From the NCBI GenBank assembly GCA_023411215.1, contig JAEYOY010000076.1, positions 14,684-78,683 of the forward strand: a DNA stretch of 64,000 nucleotides, read 5' to 3'. The notes under the pieces were generated by a model. The model ran no database searches. It saw only the letters and a program-made list of their open reading frames with translations, and was not told the DNA's origin. The translations under genes and the position numbers were made by a program. Every line of letters starts with the position of its first letter. The stretch's first letter is position 1. This stretch comes from Bacillota bacterium. Lineage in GTDB: Bacteria > Bacillota > Clostridia > Lachnospirales > Lachnospiraceae. Positions 26,436 through 36,307 of the stretch are shown one piece after another.

Positions 26436-26822
26436 TTACATTTTTCCTTTCAATTTTTCCAATAATCCTTCATCCGCCGGCAGCCAATCCACACTGTGTA
26501 AGGTATCTGTCGTTAGCCACCTACCTGCTTGATGCTCCTTCAAGACCACATCGCCCACTAGAATTGAACAGATAAAGCAATGCATTGTCAGATGAAACTG
26601 TGGATAATCATACTCGACAGTATCTATCAGTTCTCCAACTTCAATCTTCACATCCAGTTCTTCCTTGATTTCACGAATCAAAGCCTGTTGTGTCGTCTCC
26701 CCGACCTCTATTTTTCCTCCGGGAAATTCCCAGAGACCTTTAAAGTCACCATAGCCTCGCTGAGTTGCAAATATTTTGTCGCCTTGCATTATAATTGCTG
26801 CAACCACTTCAATTGTCTTCAT
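26436..26822 (-). CDS. MutT-like Nudix hydrolase
   Basis: 128 residues. IEVVAAIIMQGDKIFATQRG, WEFPGGKIEVGE and ALIREIKEELDVKIEV give a complete Nudix box and the WEFPGGK signature of MutT-type 8-oxo-dGTP hydrolases or (deoxy)nucleoside triphosphate pyrophosphohydrolases. It follows the helicase gene with only 19 bp between them, so the two are likely one operon. This pairing is recorded for DUF3427 helicases in other genomes to my recollection, but I cannot check that here. Confidence 0.85.
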   Translation of the reverse strand: MKTIEVVAAIIMQGDKIFATQRGYGDFKGLWEFPGGKIEVGETTQQALIREIKEELDVKIEVGELIDTVEYDYPQFHLTMHCFICSILVGDVVLKEHQAGRWLTTDTLHSVDWLPADEGLLEKLKGKM

Positions 26823-26841
26823 CTTTATCTCCCTGTATTCT

Positions 26842-29778
26842 CTAATTTGTTATGTACTCATAGATATCTTCTCGGACGGGGGTATCGAGAATCCAATCTA
26901 TTTCAACGGCTGACTTATCGGTATTCGCCATGATAAACTCTTTTGCACTTCCTATAGCACTCATACGTCCTAAGTAATAAAACTCTTTAGAAATTTTATC
27001 ATCCTTATTCTTACGGACAAAAAGTTCTACTTTAATACCTCTTTCCTTTGCCTTCAGAAAGTTCTGTACATCCTCCGATTGTATGGTTCTGCTTTGTTTT
27101 GATATTGCAATTAGGTGATTAGGTGTAACGAAATGATCTTCATATTTGATGGTATCCTGAATATCAACGCCTTTGTCATAATTGATGAATACAGGAAATG
27201 TTTTCGTCTTTGCGTCATATTTATAACCACCTATATTTAATGGCACTTCATTTGACTCCCATTCAAGCAATCGGCATACATCTTCATAAGTATATTTTTG
27301 ATAAAGCTTAAAACCGCTGTCTTGATAGAGATTACTATAATCTCTTTTATTACGAGATATACCAAACGCTACTAATTCCTTAAGAATCCCACAAAAAACA
27401 GGATTGTCCAACATATCGGAAAATGCTTCGCTGATTCTATAATCCTCACCATCCGGTTCTAGAAATACACAGGCATCATAAGTCTTCTTCCCCGATCCGG
27501 TAGGAAACTCATTGGTCATAACGTTCACAACATTTTTGATTGTCTTTCTTTCCATTTGAATATTATAATCTTTTGCTAACTTCTGTCTTAATAATCTCAT
27601 TAACCCACTACGATACACTAGCATACGATTAAGCAACTCAAGTTCATGAATTCGCTTCCCTGAAGCAAGCTTTTTAGATATGAACTCAATACACTTCTCT
27701 TCCGAAGCATTCAAACGAACCTTATAATCTTTTTCGTACTTGACCAGAAATCTATAGTAGGATCCCAGTGAATTGTTATCAAAGATTCTTAATACATCCA
27801 TTTCTCCATAATCGTCAAAATCCTGCAGACTCGGAATACGTCCCAGTTTATTCTTTAGATTGGTATAGTTCTCTTTGATTAATTTGATATCACTAAAATT
27901 CGCAACATCAATCGAACTAAAAATCCGCTTCTTGGATATCTCATCAAAATGTATCGTAGAAGAACCTGGTATAATTCGCTCTCCCTCAAGCAGATATCTT
28001 CTGATATTGTCCTTGTTATACGTTCTGTCCCCGGATAAAGCAATCGGAATCATAAAGTTATTCATATAATTGCCGATAAAGTCCAGAATAACAACATACT
28101 CTTTATTTTCAGCCTTACGAAGACCACGACCTAACTGTTGTATAAAAACAATCGGACTTTGAGTCGGTCTCAGCATGATAACCTGATTAATCTCCGGAAT
28201 ATCGACACCTTCATTAAATATATCAATTGTAAATATATAATCAAGGGAATCGGTTCTATTATCATTTGTCAAACGTTCGATGCATTCTTCCCTTCGATCC
28301 TGTGAATCATCTCCACACAAGAAATCAGTGCGATAACCACGTTCATTAAATTTAACAGAAAGCTCTTGTGCTTCATCCTTTCTGCTACAGAAGATTAACC
28401 CTTTTACCCTGTCCCCGCTATAGCCAAAGTATTTTGCCTTCTCTAGTACATAATCAACCCGTTCATCACACACTAATCTAGTAAAATTTCTAACCCCAGT
28501 GTTATCGTCAAACACTTCTCCATCTATCTCTAAATCCGTAATACCAAAGTAATGGAATGGGCATAACAGGTTCTCCTCTAATGCCTGCTGCAATCTAATC
28601 TCATATGCAATATTATGATTAAACAGCGCATAGATATCAAAGCCATCTGTACGATCCGGACTTGCTGTCATCCCTAGCCAAAACCTCGGCCTGAAGTAAT
28701 CCAGAATTCTATGATAGCTATCAGCGCCTGCTCTGTGAACTTCATCTATTATAATGATATCAAATTCATCACGGGCAAACCTTTCCCTTACTTCAGATTT
28801 AGCCATCATCTGCATCGTTGAAAACAGATAGTCTTCTTCGTAATTTTTCGATGTTCCGGAGATAAGGCCAAAACTCTTCGTATTGCCAAATACATTCTTA
28901 AAGCTTTTAATTGCCTGCTTTGCAATCTGCTCCCTATGTACCACAAATAAGGCTTTCTTAGGATTTTCCTCTCTGACCGCAAACGCGGAAGCATATGTTT
29001 TTCCCGTGCCTGTTGCTGAGATTAACAAAGCCTTCTCTTCTCCTGCCTCCATAAGCTTCTGTAGGTTCGCCACAAATTCTATCTGCATCTTGTTGGGCTG
29101 TAATTTGTATTGCTCAATCGAAGGAATATCAACTTGTTTGGCGATTTCCTTCTGCTTTCTAATTATTTCATAATTAATCCTGTACTGCTCAATAAAATCC
29201 GAATAGGCTTTTGCTGAATTCGAATTCCAGAAGGATGTGAATTCCTCCATTATATTATTTGCATATTCACCCTGCTCTGTTGATATAATCCTGGTGTTCC
29301 ATTCCTTATTCATGGTCAATGCACTTGATGTAAGGTTTGAGCTTCCGACAATAATTCGGTAGATCTCGTCCTCTTTAAAAATATATCCCTTTGTGTGAAA
29401 GCCTTCCCCCTTCTCCTCTGTACAGTACATTTTTAATTCTATATTCGTATACTCTGCCAGCTTGTCCAGAGCTTTAGGTTCACTGAAGGTTAAATAGTCA
29501 GTAGTTAAGATCTGCCCCTTTATTCCCTTAATCTCCAACTCTATGAGTGTCTGCAGCAATGGTGCTAAGCCACTCATTTTTATGAATGCAACACTTATAT
29601 AAAACTGATCGCATTTCAAAAGTTCATCCTCTATTGAGGACAATACCTTTCGGCCCTCTTTGTAGTTATTCGAAACAAGCATGGGCTTATAAGCCAGATT
29701 CGATGTTGTGTTCTGATCTATAAATGCTGTTTCAAAACCCTTTGACATCTGTTCTATATTATACTTAGTCATATCCAT
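26842..29778 (-). CDS. PLD nuclease-helicase-DUF3427 fusion protein
   Basis: About 978 residues. Residues 40-190 are a phospholipase D-type nuclease with one HKD motif (FHTKGYIF at about 129-136, then VGSSNLTS). A superfamily 2 helicase follows: LLISATGTGKTYAS (Walker A), IIIDEVHRAG (DEVH), MTASPDRTDG (motif III), and the C-lobe FIQQLGRGLRK. The last 300 residues resemble DUF3427 (tight LNIGGYKYDAKTKTFPVFIN). The domain order suggests a nuclease-translocase acting on DNA or RNA. Possible roles are phage defence or repair (inference). The downstream MutT-like gene is probably co-transcribed. Confidence 0.88.
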   Translation of the reverse strand: MDMTKYNIEQMSKGFETAFIDQNTTSNLAYKPMLVSNNYKEGRKVLSSIEDELLKCDQFYISVAFIKMSGLAPLLQTLIELEIKGIKGQILTTDYLTFSEPKALDKLAEYTNIELKMYCTEEKGEGFHTKGYIFKEDEIYRIIVGSSNLTSSALTMNKEWNTRIISTEQGEYANNIMEEFTSFWNSNSAKAYSDFIEQYRINYEIIRKQKEIAKQVDIPSIEQYKLQPNKMQIEFVANLQKLMEAGEEKALLISATGTGKTYASAFAVREENPKKALFVVHREQIAKQAIKSFKNVFGNTKSFGLISGTSKNYEEDYLFSTMQMMAKSEVRERFARDEFDIIIIDEVHRAGADSYHRILDYFRPRFWLGMTASPDRTDGFDIYALFNHNIAYEIRLQQALEENLLCPFHYFGITDLEIDGEVFDDNTGVRNFTRLVCDERVDYVLEKAKYFGYSGDRVKGLIFCSRKDEAQELSVKFNERGYRTDFLCGDDSQDRREECIERLTNDNRTDSLDYIFTIDIFNEGVDIPEINQVIMLRPTQSPIVFIQQLGRGLRKAENKEYVVILDFIGNYMNNFMIPIALSGDRTYNKDNIRRYLLEGERIIPGSSTIHFDEISKKRIFSSIDVANFSDIKLIKENYTNLKNKLGRIPSLQDFDDYGEMDVLRIFDNNSLGSYYRFLVKYEKDYKVRLNASEEKCIEFISKKLASGKRIHELELLNRMLVYRSGLMRLLRQKLAKDYNIQMERKTIKNVVNVMTNEFPTGSGKKTYDACVFLEPDGEDYRISEAFSDMLDNPVFCGILKELVAFGISRNKRDYSNLYQDSGFKLYQKYTYEDVCRLLEWESNEVPLNIGGYKYDAKTKTFPVFINYDKGVDIQDTIKYEDHFVTPNHLIAISKQSRTIQSEDVQNFLKAKERGIKVELFVRKNKDDKISKEFYYLGRMSAIGSAKEFIMANTDKSAVEIDWILDTPVREDIYEYITN

Positions 29779-30295
29779 TCCCACTCTTCTTTTCTATTGT
29801 TTTTATAACAATATCCCTTTCTAACATTTTACATCTTTCATCTAATGTAGACAAGCCTTATTGGTATTAGATTTAAAATAGGTTTTAGTAAATAATACAT
29901 TTAATGGTGGTCTACTCAACGACTACTTTTTTCTATTCCATTTCTTATGGACATCTCGGCTGTCATCTTGACGACCATGTTCTTACCATCTATCAAGCAT
30001 TAAATAAGTACCTCCCGAACTTTAATACGTATTCGATTCCCGTTATGTAGTTATAAAAGTGAATCGGGAAAAACAGAAATGCTAACCTACTGGTGAACGA
30101 CTGCAGTATACAAGCTTAATTAATCAATCAAAGTATCTTTTTGGCAAGTAACCTTGTCCTTGCATTCCTAATAATGGCCAATTTTTCCATTTCTTTCTTG
30201 TTATAATATTTATAATAATATATAATACATGATAACAGTAGTGTAAATTAAGTTTTAATAAGCATGTCAATTCTATATATGAGAGAGGTAATAAC
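29779..30295. other. Intergenic region between the helicase and GH5 genes
   Basis: Divergent promoters should lie here. The tRNA-Gly 3' repeat copy 3 is at 30034-30100. Near 30205-30240 AT-rich boxes stand before the GH5 ATG and its gagagagg site. No gene seen. Confidence 0.4.
30034..30100. repeat. tRNA-Gly 3' end repeat, copy 3 (degenerate)
   Basis: cgattcccgttat is the tRNA-Gly 3' end. The following stretch (aaaagtgaatcgggaa ... tactggtgaac) matches the copy at 38720-38775, but the terminator hairpin between the two parts is missing. Confidence 0.45.
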
Positions 30296-32515
30296 ATGAA
30301 AAGAAAAAGACTTGTAGTACTCTTATCCATTTTGTCATTATTTCTATCGACGCTCCCCCCGTGTTCTGGTATCATAGGCAACTCAGCAGAAGCCGCCACT
30401 ACAAAATCAAGCTTTCGTGATGTTATTAAAAATAATTATGACCTTAGATCCGCATATGATTTAGGTCTAATACCGGCGGCATGGGAAAAAGATCTAGATG
30501 CTTATGTCACCTATAAAGAAGCCGTAAATCTGATTGGACAAGTTATGTCCTTGAAGAAAGGTACGCTTAATAAAAATACAGAGTTATGGATGGACAAGGT
30601 TGCAGCATCTTCCAATGCAGAGAAATCAATACTTCGCAAAGAATATGCCTCCTATATCTTCAAGTCAGCATTAGAGAATTATTACGGGGTTAAAAAAGTT
30701 TCAGAAAATAAGATTTACGGCGCATTTGAATACGCTACAACACTCAGAAAGTATCATGATCGTTACGGTGAAGCAACTCCTTGTATGGAATATAAGCTAT
30801 TTAATCAAGGCAAATCAATCGAGATGGATTTATTTGCCGTAGCTTATGTTACTCTTCAGATCGATGAATATACGCGTACAACGATCATGGATGTCAATGA
30901 CAAAGGTTATCTGAGGATTAATGATAAGCTTACTCGTAAAGATGCAATTATTGCTGCAAAGCGATTATACTATTCCTATTTTGAGAAAAATTATATCTCC
31001 CTTGACTCTGTGAAGCCAATCAAACTAACCTCTGATCAGCTGCTAAAGGCAAAGAAGATGCCAGAGGCATCCTATGATAATATTCCATATTGGAATGGTA
31101 CGGCCCTTGATAATATGACCTATAAAAATGGTGCCCATCACACAGGAAGCTTTTACAGTAATGAAGATTTTATTATATTGAATGATCTCGGATTTGATTT
31201 TACCCGTATATTCATAACTCGTGAATTACTTCTGGATTATAGTGATAAGAATAATATCAAAGTTTCTCAAGCATATCTTCAGAATCTTGACGCTGCCGTT
31301 GGGTGGGCTGCAGAGAATGGTGTTCATATATGCATTTGCCTATATGATCTGCCTGGATTTGCAGGGGCATCCTCTGACATAGCCGGATATACCGACCCGA
31401 CTCTTCTGGATAATACCGCAAAAGTATATCAAATGCTGGCGAGACGCTATAAGAACATACCAAACAACTTACTCAGCTTCAATCTGTTCAATGAGCCTTG
31501 GGGTCTTACACTCGATGATGAAGATATCTATGTAAATGCTGTCCGAAGCGTACTTTCTGCAATCCGCAAGGAGTCTCCGGACCGTTTAATATTTGTTGAT
31601 GGTCTTGATGGTTCTCATATACCAATTTATTCTTTGGTCGAGGATAAAGTTGCTCAAGCATTTCATATTTACGATCCGGACCATTTCATCTATGGTAGTG
31701 CAGCCGCTGGAGGTTTTTGCTCCTCCAAGGATGCCTGGTATGTTAATAAAATATGGCCCCTTCCATATGTAAACGGGTGGTTACGGGATCCCTCTATGTA
31801 TATCAAATTGCAGGGTGATTTCCCTAAAGGTACGAAGCTTGAATTATTAATCTCTAATAATTTTGCCAAGGGTACAATTAAGCTGCTAGCAGATGATATT
31901 AACCTAGCCTCTGTTTCAATACAAGAGAATGAGTCAAAAAACGGCAAGGTGTATTCCTTGGGGGAGCTGAAGAACAAAGTTTCTGAGTTGAAGCTTCAAT
32001 GGGATGGCCTCGACGGAGTGCAGATTGAAGGCATCGCCTTAATCTATCCAGAGAAGAGCAAGACGGGAGTTCGTTACCTTGGAAATGACGGAACAGACAA
32101 AGTTCTATATAACAAGATAGTTACGATTGGATGTATTCCATACGGAACTGACGGTAACTCTACGATTATTATCGCTGCCGATGGTACCTATACGAACCCC
32201 TCTCAACAGGAACTGGCCTATGATACCTCTTACCTTGCATCACGATTAGATCCCTGGATTGAGTTTTCGAAAAAGACTGGCGTTGGTATCATGCTCCAGG
32301 AGTGGGGTGTGAATGAATACCATAGTAAGAAGAGCACCTTGGCGTATATAAAGGATATGCTTTCTCTTCTTAAAGAAAATAATATTGCATGGAATCTATG
32401 GAGTGATACTTGGCAGTATCTAGATACAAATCGTCCGGATGTCAATTATGAGGCTTATCGTGGATTCAGACTTGACCGTGATATGGTAAAAACGATGCAA
32501 GTATACATGAAGTGA
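30296..32515 (+). CDS. Secreted GH5-like glycoside hydrolase
   Basis: 739 residues. A signal peptide (KRKRLVVLLSILSLFLS...) ends near AEAA. Residues 40-260 are helical and unassigned. The catalytic barrel starts near residue 260 (DLGFDFTRIFI, NGVHICICLYDLPG) with the acid/base in LFNEPWG (E400 after N399) and the nucleophile in LQEWGVNEY (E669). A beta-sandwich-like insert lies between them (about 500-600). GH5 enzymes cleave beta-glucans or mannans. The same order is found in the paralogue at 45781. The gene is followed by a terminator. Confidence 0.85.
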   Translation: MKRKRLVVLLSILSLFLSTLPPCSGIIGNSAEAATTKSSFRDVIKNNYDLRSAYDLGLIPAAWEKDLDAYVTYKEAVNLIGQVMSLKKGTLNKNTELWMDKVAASSNAEKSILRKEYASYIFKSALENYYGVKKVSENKIYGAFEYATTLRKYHDRYGEATPCMEYKLFNQGKSIEMDLFAVAYVTLQIDEYTRTTIMDVNDKGYLRINDKLTRKDAIIAAKRLYYSYFEKNYISLDSVKPIKLTSDQLLKAKKMPEASYDNIPYWNGTALDNMTYKNGAHHTGSFYSNEDFIILNDLGFDFTRIFITRELLLDYSDKNNIKVSQAYLQNLDAAVGWAAENGVHICICLYDLPGFAGASSDIAGYTDPTLLDNTAKVYQMLARRYKNIPNNLLSFNLFNEPWGLTLDDEDIYVNAVRSVLSAIRKESPDRLIFVDGLDGSHIPIYSLVEDKVAQAFHIYDPDHFIYGSAAAGGFCSSKDAWYVNKIWPLPYVNGWLRDPSMYIKLQGDFPKGTKLELLISNNFAKGTIKLLADDINLASVSIQENESKNGKVYSLGELKNKVSELKLQWDGLDGVQIEGIALIYPEKSKTGVRYLGNDGTDKVLYNKIVTIGCIPYGTDGNSTIIIAADGTYTNPSQQELAYDTSYLASRLDPWIEFSKKTGVGIMLQEWGVNEYHSKKSTLAYIKDMLSLLKENNIAWNLWSDTWQYLDTNRPDVNYEAYRGFRLDRDMVKTMQVYMK

Positions 32516-32664
32516 TATGGCTAGTCGTATTTATTTAATTATATTAAAATAGAGCATCAGCTCGAAAGTGATACCCTTCCCTCAGAACAGACAAATTGAC
32601 AAATGGTGACCATGTCTTTAACACCTGAAAAGCATTGATTCGTAATGAGAGTATTTAGAAAAAT

Positions 32665-32690
32665 AAAGCGCATCAGCCGATGCGCTTTTT
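32665..32690 (+). terminator. GH5 gene terminator
   Basis: aaagcgcatc/gatgcgcttt stem plus a T-run, 150 nt past the stop. Confidence 0.7.
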
Positions 32691-32698
32691 ATGTGTCT

Positions 32699-32740
32699 TA
32701 GAGGGTTATGGCACCTATTTTATGATGACATAGCCCTCTA
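32699..32740. terminator. Hairpin of the ggcacc type between GH5 and GNAT
   Basis: tagagggt/ccctcta-type stem with tggcacc in the loop arm; it serves the minus-strand GNAT gene (ends 32767). Relatives are at 34854, 38669, 49893 and 51789. Confidence 0.6.
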
Positions 32741-32766
32741 TTTTGTTAGGCTAGACTATTCCTGGC

Positions 32767-33570
32767 CTAAAATTTCACCTTAACAATACGATGGTAAGCA
32801 AAGAACCCCGAATTTTGCATGGCCTTTTGAGAGCCTATATTTTTGATGGTAGTTGAGCAAATAGGAGTTAATCCATATGTATAGCTGTCTTTTTTTAAAT
32901 AAGATAATATATAGGATGCTAGCCCTTTTCTTCGATATTCTTTGGCAACTGTAACTCCAATGTGTGCATAGCCTTTTTGACTCTCACTGATTCTTCTTTC
33001 CCCTGTTCCTAAAATTTCATTGTTTAGCTCAAATAAAAATAACTGTTGCTTTTTAATAAGATTAATACAATACGGTCTTAGCCAACTTCCTTGTATATCA
33101 ACACTATTCTCATAATATTCAATAATATTCTGTAGATCAGTCGATGTAGCTATCTTAATTTCCGTCCCTTCAAAAGGACTAACCATATCTACATGATAGA
33201 TATCTTTATATAACAATGTATGAGTATGTATTTCATTATTAAAATCTAAAAATAATGGCAAGCTTCTTATGTCAATCGTACTTACAAAACCTTCTTTTAT
33301 TTTATATTCTTTTAATATATATTTAAGTAATTCTTTCGACTCATCTATAAACTTATCTTTAATAAAATACTGCAACAATATATTGTCGTTATCTAAACAA
33401 AAATATCCAGCATCATTATTATTAAGGACTATTCTATAATAATTCGATATGCCAATAATTGCTTCTTCCCACATATCATCCATTGGTGCAATTAGATTCT
33501 CATAGTATTCTTTTATCGCTTTACCTATTTCTTGTTTCGTAGTTTTATGAATATTTACGATCCCGTACAT
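32767..33570 (-). CDS. GNAT-family acetyltransferase, two-domain
   Basis: 267 residues. A C-terminal GNAT domain is seen in GYAHIGVTVAKEYRRKGLASYIL (acetyl-CoA site RRKGLA) and ICSTTIKNIGSQKAMQNSGF. The N-terminal 130 residues are an unassigned domain with low similarity to other families; together they resemble the GNAT_acetyltran/ZDHHC-like Firmicutes group. The substrate is unknown. The downstream hairpin 32699-32740 would end its transcript. Confidence 0.75.
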   Translation of the reverse strand: MYGIVNIHKTTKQEIGKAIKEYYENLIAPMDDMWEEAIIGISNYYRIVLNNNDAGYFCLDNDNILLQYFIKDKFIDESKELLKYILKEYKIKEGFVSTIDIRSLPLFLDFNNEIHTHTLLYKDIYHVDMVSPFEGTEIKIATSTDLQNIIEYYENSVDIQGSWLRPYCINLIKKQQLFLFELNNEILGTGERRISESQKGYAHIGVTVAKEYRRKGLASYILSYLKKDSYTYGLTPICSTTIKNIGSQKAMQNSGFFAYHRIVKVKF

Positions 33571-33624
33571 TAGTTTTCCTCTTTTTATTATTATTCTTAT
33601 GATATCTCTTCTACTAACCCCTAA

Positions 33625-34269
33625 TTAGAGAGTCTCTATAAGTTTCTGAATCTTCGAGTGTGAAATTAAATATACATTGCCAATAATGTCGATTTTGTCG
33701 TCCTTTACACGTACAGCACCATCTTTGTCTGCCGCAACATAAATATCCATTTTTTCTGACAAAGGGAAACGTTCCTCAATCAACACTGTGCTATCATGAT
33801 CAAAATGAGCTTCAAAAGAAAAGTGATTGAGAGCCATACCTTTATAAACAGTTCCTTCATCCACATATTCCTTGCACATGCTCATCCCACCAGCACTTGT
33901 TCCCATTACAACAGCATTACTTCTTTTCATCAAATCCAATAATTCATTTTCCATCAAAAGGTGCATTTGGTACTGAGGGCTTCCACCACACAAGAAAACG
34001 ACAGAGGCGTTTTGAATTAATCGATGGGCATCTTCCTTCTGCGTACGGTGATCAATTAAATGATATTCATCGAAGAATATGTTAGCCTGATTAAACCATG
34101 TCCTTTCATAAACATCATCAATATTAACCTGCTCATCATTATAATCAGGTGATTCAGCACTAATCCAAACAAGAGATTTTCTATCTACTATATCCTCATG
34201 TAACACATTGGTTAACTTCTCGGAAAAGCCCTTATCATAAAACCAATCTAAGTAATAATGCGTCTTCAT
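33625..34269 (-). CDS. Peptidase S51 (dipeptidase E/cyanophycinase-like)
   Basis: About 214 residues from the ATG at 34269, preceded by a strong ggagg site (an upstream start at 34344 lies in the previous ORF). VVMGTSAGGMSM is the nucleophile elbow (GTSAGG) and VFLCGGSPQYQ the GG-containing loop. S51 enzymes cleave Asp dipeptides or cyanophycin; the catalytic histidine and acid cannot be located with certainty. The small ORF at 34301-34459 ends 31 bp upstream and may be co-transcribed. Confidence 0.75.
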   Translation of the reverse strand: MKTHYYLDWFYDKGFSEKLTNVLHEDIVDRKSLVWISAESPDYNDEQVNIDDVYERTWFNQANIFFDEYHLIDHRTQKEDAHRLIQNASVVFLCGGSPQYQMHLLMENELLDLMKRSNAVVMGTSAGGMSMCKEYVDEGTVYKGMALNHFSFEAHFDHDSTVLIEERFPLSEKMDIYVAADKDGAVRVKDDKIDIIGNVYLISHSKIQKLIETL

Positions 34270-34300
34270 TTGTAATAACCTCCATATGTAATATTTACAT

Positions 34301-34459
34301 TTATCTGTTATGCTTATCAAAATCCATAGCGCCAGGCAAATCAAAAATGTTATAGTAATAATATTTTAAAGCAGAAACAACTCCCAAAGGAAGAGTCAAC
34401 GGAGTAATTCCATAAATATCCATATTAATGTTATCAAATTTCGCTTCATGCTTAACCAT
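34301..34459 (-). CDS. Small ORF or C-terminal gene remnant, 52 codons
   Basis: Reads MVKHEAKFDNINMDIYG through LTLPLGVVSALKYYYY and DLPGAMDFDKHNR. It looks protein-like (hydrophobic helix followed by a polar tail), but no good ribosome binding site precedes its ATG and the frame upstream is stopped after two codons. It could be the tail of a lost gene, perhaps a sugar-isomerase-type (SIS) protein, which I cannot confirm. Confidence 0.35.
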   Translation of the reverse strand: MVKHEAKFDNINMDIYGITPLTLPLGVVSALKYYYYNIFDLPGAMDFDKHNR

Positions 34460-34853
34460 ATACGCTTAACTAAATACAATTTCATTCTCTTAAAAATGTA
34501 TAATCCCTATTCAACAGATTGAGTTGTTACTTGAATATGGTGTTTCAACATCAAAGAATGTAAAGCGTTTCTATTGATAATATTTCTTCATTCGATTCGA
34601 CCTCCAATTACATAAACAAAACAGAGCTTATTTGAAATTGTCATATGATTACAATAATACAGTAATATACATATTACTACAAGGTTAATTCTGGTATCTG
34701 CAGTTTTCACATTAATTTTTGTTGCTTTTACACACTCAAACAACAATCAAATTAACGTATTATGTCAGTTTAAATTATACGCAAAGTATAGCCTTAACTT
34801 AACCTAATGCTACCAATTGACTCCTATTCTGTGACAAAAAACAAGAGTTCAAA
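34460..34853. other. AT-rich intergenic stretch
   Basis: About 400 nt, very AT-rich, without a credible frame. It probably holds the promoter of the minus-strand genes downstream. Confidence 0.4.
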
Positions 34854-34894
34854 ATAGAGGTCTATGGCACCGATTGGGTGGCAAAGACCTCTAT
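34854..34894. terminator. Hairpin of the ggcacc type
   Basis: atagaggtct/agacctctat stem with tggcacc...ggtggc inside. One of the recurring hairpins of this window. Confidence 0.6.
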
Positions 34895-34977
34895 TATTAT
34901 GTAACTGTATTAACCATAAAAAGTGGAGACAGCAAGAAAAGAGTAAGGCCACTGGCGATCAGCTTTTATTCCAATCA

Positions 34978-35095
34978 TCACGGATAATCATAATGAATCT
35001 TATTCTGATCAAACTTCTCTTTCTTAATAACGGTTTCCGCTGGATAACCGATTGAAATAATCGTTAATGGTTTATATTCAATCGGTTTCAAGAGA
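34978..35095 (-). pseudogene. Nitroreductase C-terminal remnant
   Basis: The frame reads LKPIEYKPLTIISIGYPAET, KKEKFDQNKIHYDYP and a stop at 34978-34980. The pattern is the usual end of nitroreductases (IGYPAE, then RFDxxKIHY). Everything upstream of LKPIEY is missing; the oxidoreductase gene of 35078-36307 runs into it in another frame, so its last residues (TRFSLETD) come from the remnant's DNA. Confidence 0.65.
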
Positions 35096-36307
35096 GAACC
35101 GCGTGTGGTTGCAGTCAGTTCTGTTTATCCACTTGCCGCGGGTGAAGTCCGGAATTTCCATCGGAGCACCTCCTCTGGCGATAGACGCCTCAGACAGTGG
35201 GGTAATCGCCATCCACGCTGCCATGTCATAAGTATCGATGGCTGGCTGCTCGCCGTTTCTGATACCCTCGAAGAAGGCTTCATACAACAGCCAGTCCATG
35301 CCATCGTGGGAGCCCCGAATTCCCTCTTCCTGGTAACGCTTCCAGATGGGATGTTCATACTGTTCGTAGTATATCTCGCGGTTTTCGTGCTTTTCGTTGC
35401 CCTCTTCTCCCAGAGAGTCGAGAAAGACCGCCTTCTCCCACTCGTTATAGGCGCCAAGAGTACCGCGAACAGTAAAACCACGGTTGTAATTACGGGGCAA
35501 GGTAGTGTCGAGAGTCAGGGTTATAAGCTCGCCGCCTGCACACTTGATGGTAGTTTTGACGATATCCCCCTGCTTAAAGGAATAGTCCCGTAACGCAGGG
35601 TCAACGCCTTCATGCAAACGCGCATATTCATTCAACCCCCATGCACCTGTAGCCATGGAAGTAAGGGAAACCATACGGTTGCCGCGGTTGATGCCTAGAA
35701 CCTTAGCGATGGGGCCTAACTCGTGAGTAGGATAATTCTCACAGCAACGGTTCTGGTAATTGCGAAGTCTGTAATGACGGTTCTCCTTGCCACAGCACAC
35801 CTCTTCACGTAGGTCGTGATGATAACCGCCCTCGCAACAAACAATCTTCCCAAAGAGTCCCTGTTTAACCATATTCAACACCATCAACTCGTCGCGGCCG
35901 TAACAACAGTTCTCCATCAGCATTGCATGGTTGCCGGTTTCCTCATAGGTACGGATGAGATCCCAACAGTCTTCCAGAGCATATGCGCCACCGACTTCGC
36001 AGCCTACATGCTTACCTGCACGCATAGCGGCAATAGTAGCGGGGATGTGGTTCTCCCACGCAGACATAATGATAACAACCTCCACCTCAGGGTCATTTAT
36101 AACCTCCATGTATTCAACGGTAATTTTCGGTGTGCTTCCATTGAGCTTTATAACACAGTCCCGTGCTCTCTGGACTCTGTCCTCATACACGTCACAGACG
36201 TGGACAATCTTAATGCCCTCCATGAGGCAGAGAATATTTTCGAGGATGCTGTATCCTCTTTCACCGAGGCCGATAAGGCCAAGCTTGAGTTCTTTCTTTT
36301 CTTTCAT
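35078..36307 (-). CDS. Gfo/Idh/MocA-family oxidoreductase
   Basis: 409 residues. The N-terminal Rossmann motif is GLIGLGERGYSILENIL, followed by VVIIMSAWENHIPATIAAMRAGKHV, and the centre has a CEGGYHHDLREE and HELGPIAKVLGINRGNR typical of family members with a long glycoside-type C-domain. They oxidise or reduce sugars with NAD(P). It is visibly richer in G+C than its neighbours, which suggests transfer. Its C-terminal few residues run over a nitroreductase remnant. Confidence 0.8.
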   Translation of the reverse strand: MKEKKELKLGLIGLGERGYSILENILCLMEGIKIVHVCDVYEDRVQRARDCVIKLNGSTPKITVEYMEVINDPEVEVVIIMSAWENHIPATIAAMRAGKHVGCEVGGAYALEDCWDLIRTYEETGNHAMLMENCCYGRDELMVLNMVKQGLFGKIVCCEGGYHHDLREEVCCGKENRHYRLRNYQNRCCENYPTHELGPIAKVLGINRGNRMVSLTSMATGAWGLNEYARLHEGVDPALRDYSFKQGDIVKTTIKCAGGELITLTLDTTLPRNYNRGFTVRGTLGAYNEWEKAVFLDSLGEEGNEKHENREIYYEQYEHPIWKRYQEEGIRGSHDGMDWLLYEAFFEGIRNGEQPAIDTYDMAAWMAITPLSEASIARGGAPMEIPDFTRGKWINRTDCNHTRFSLETD

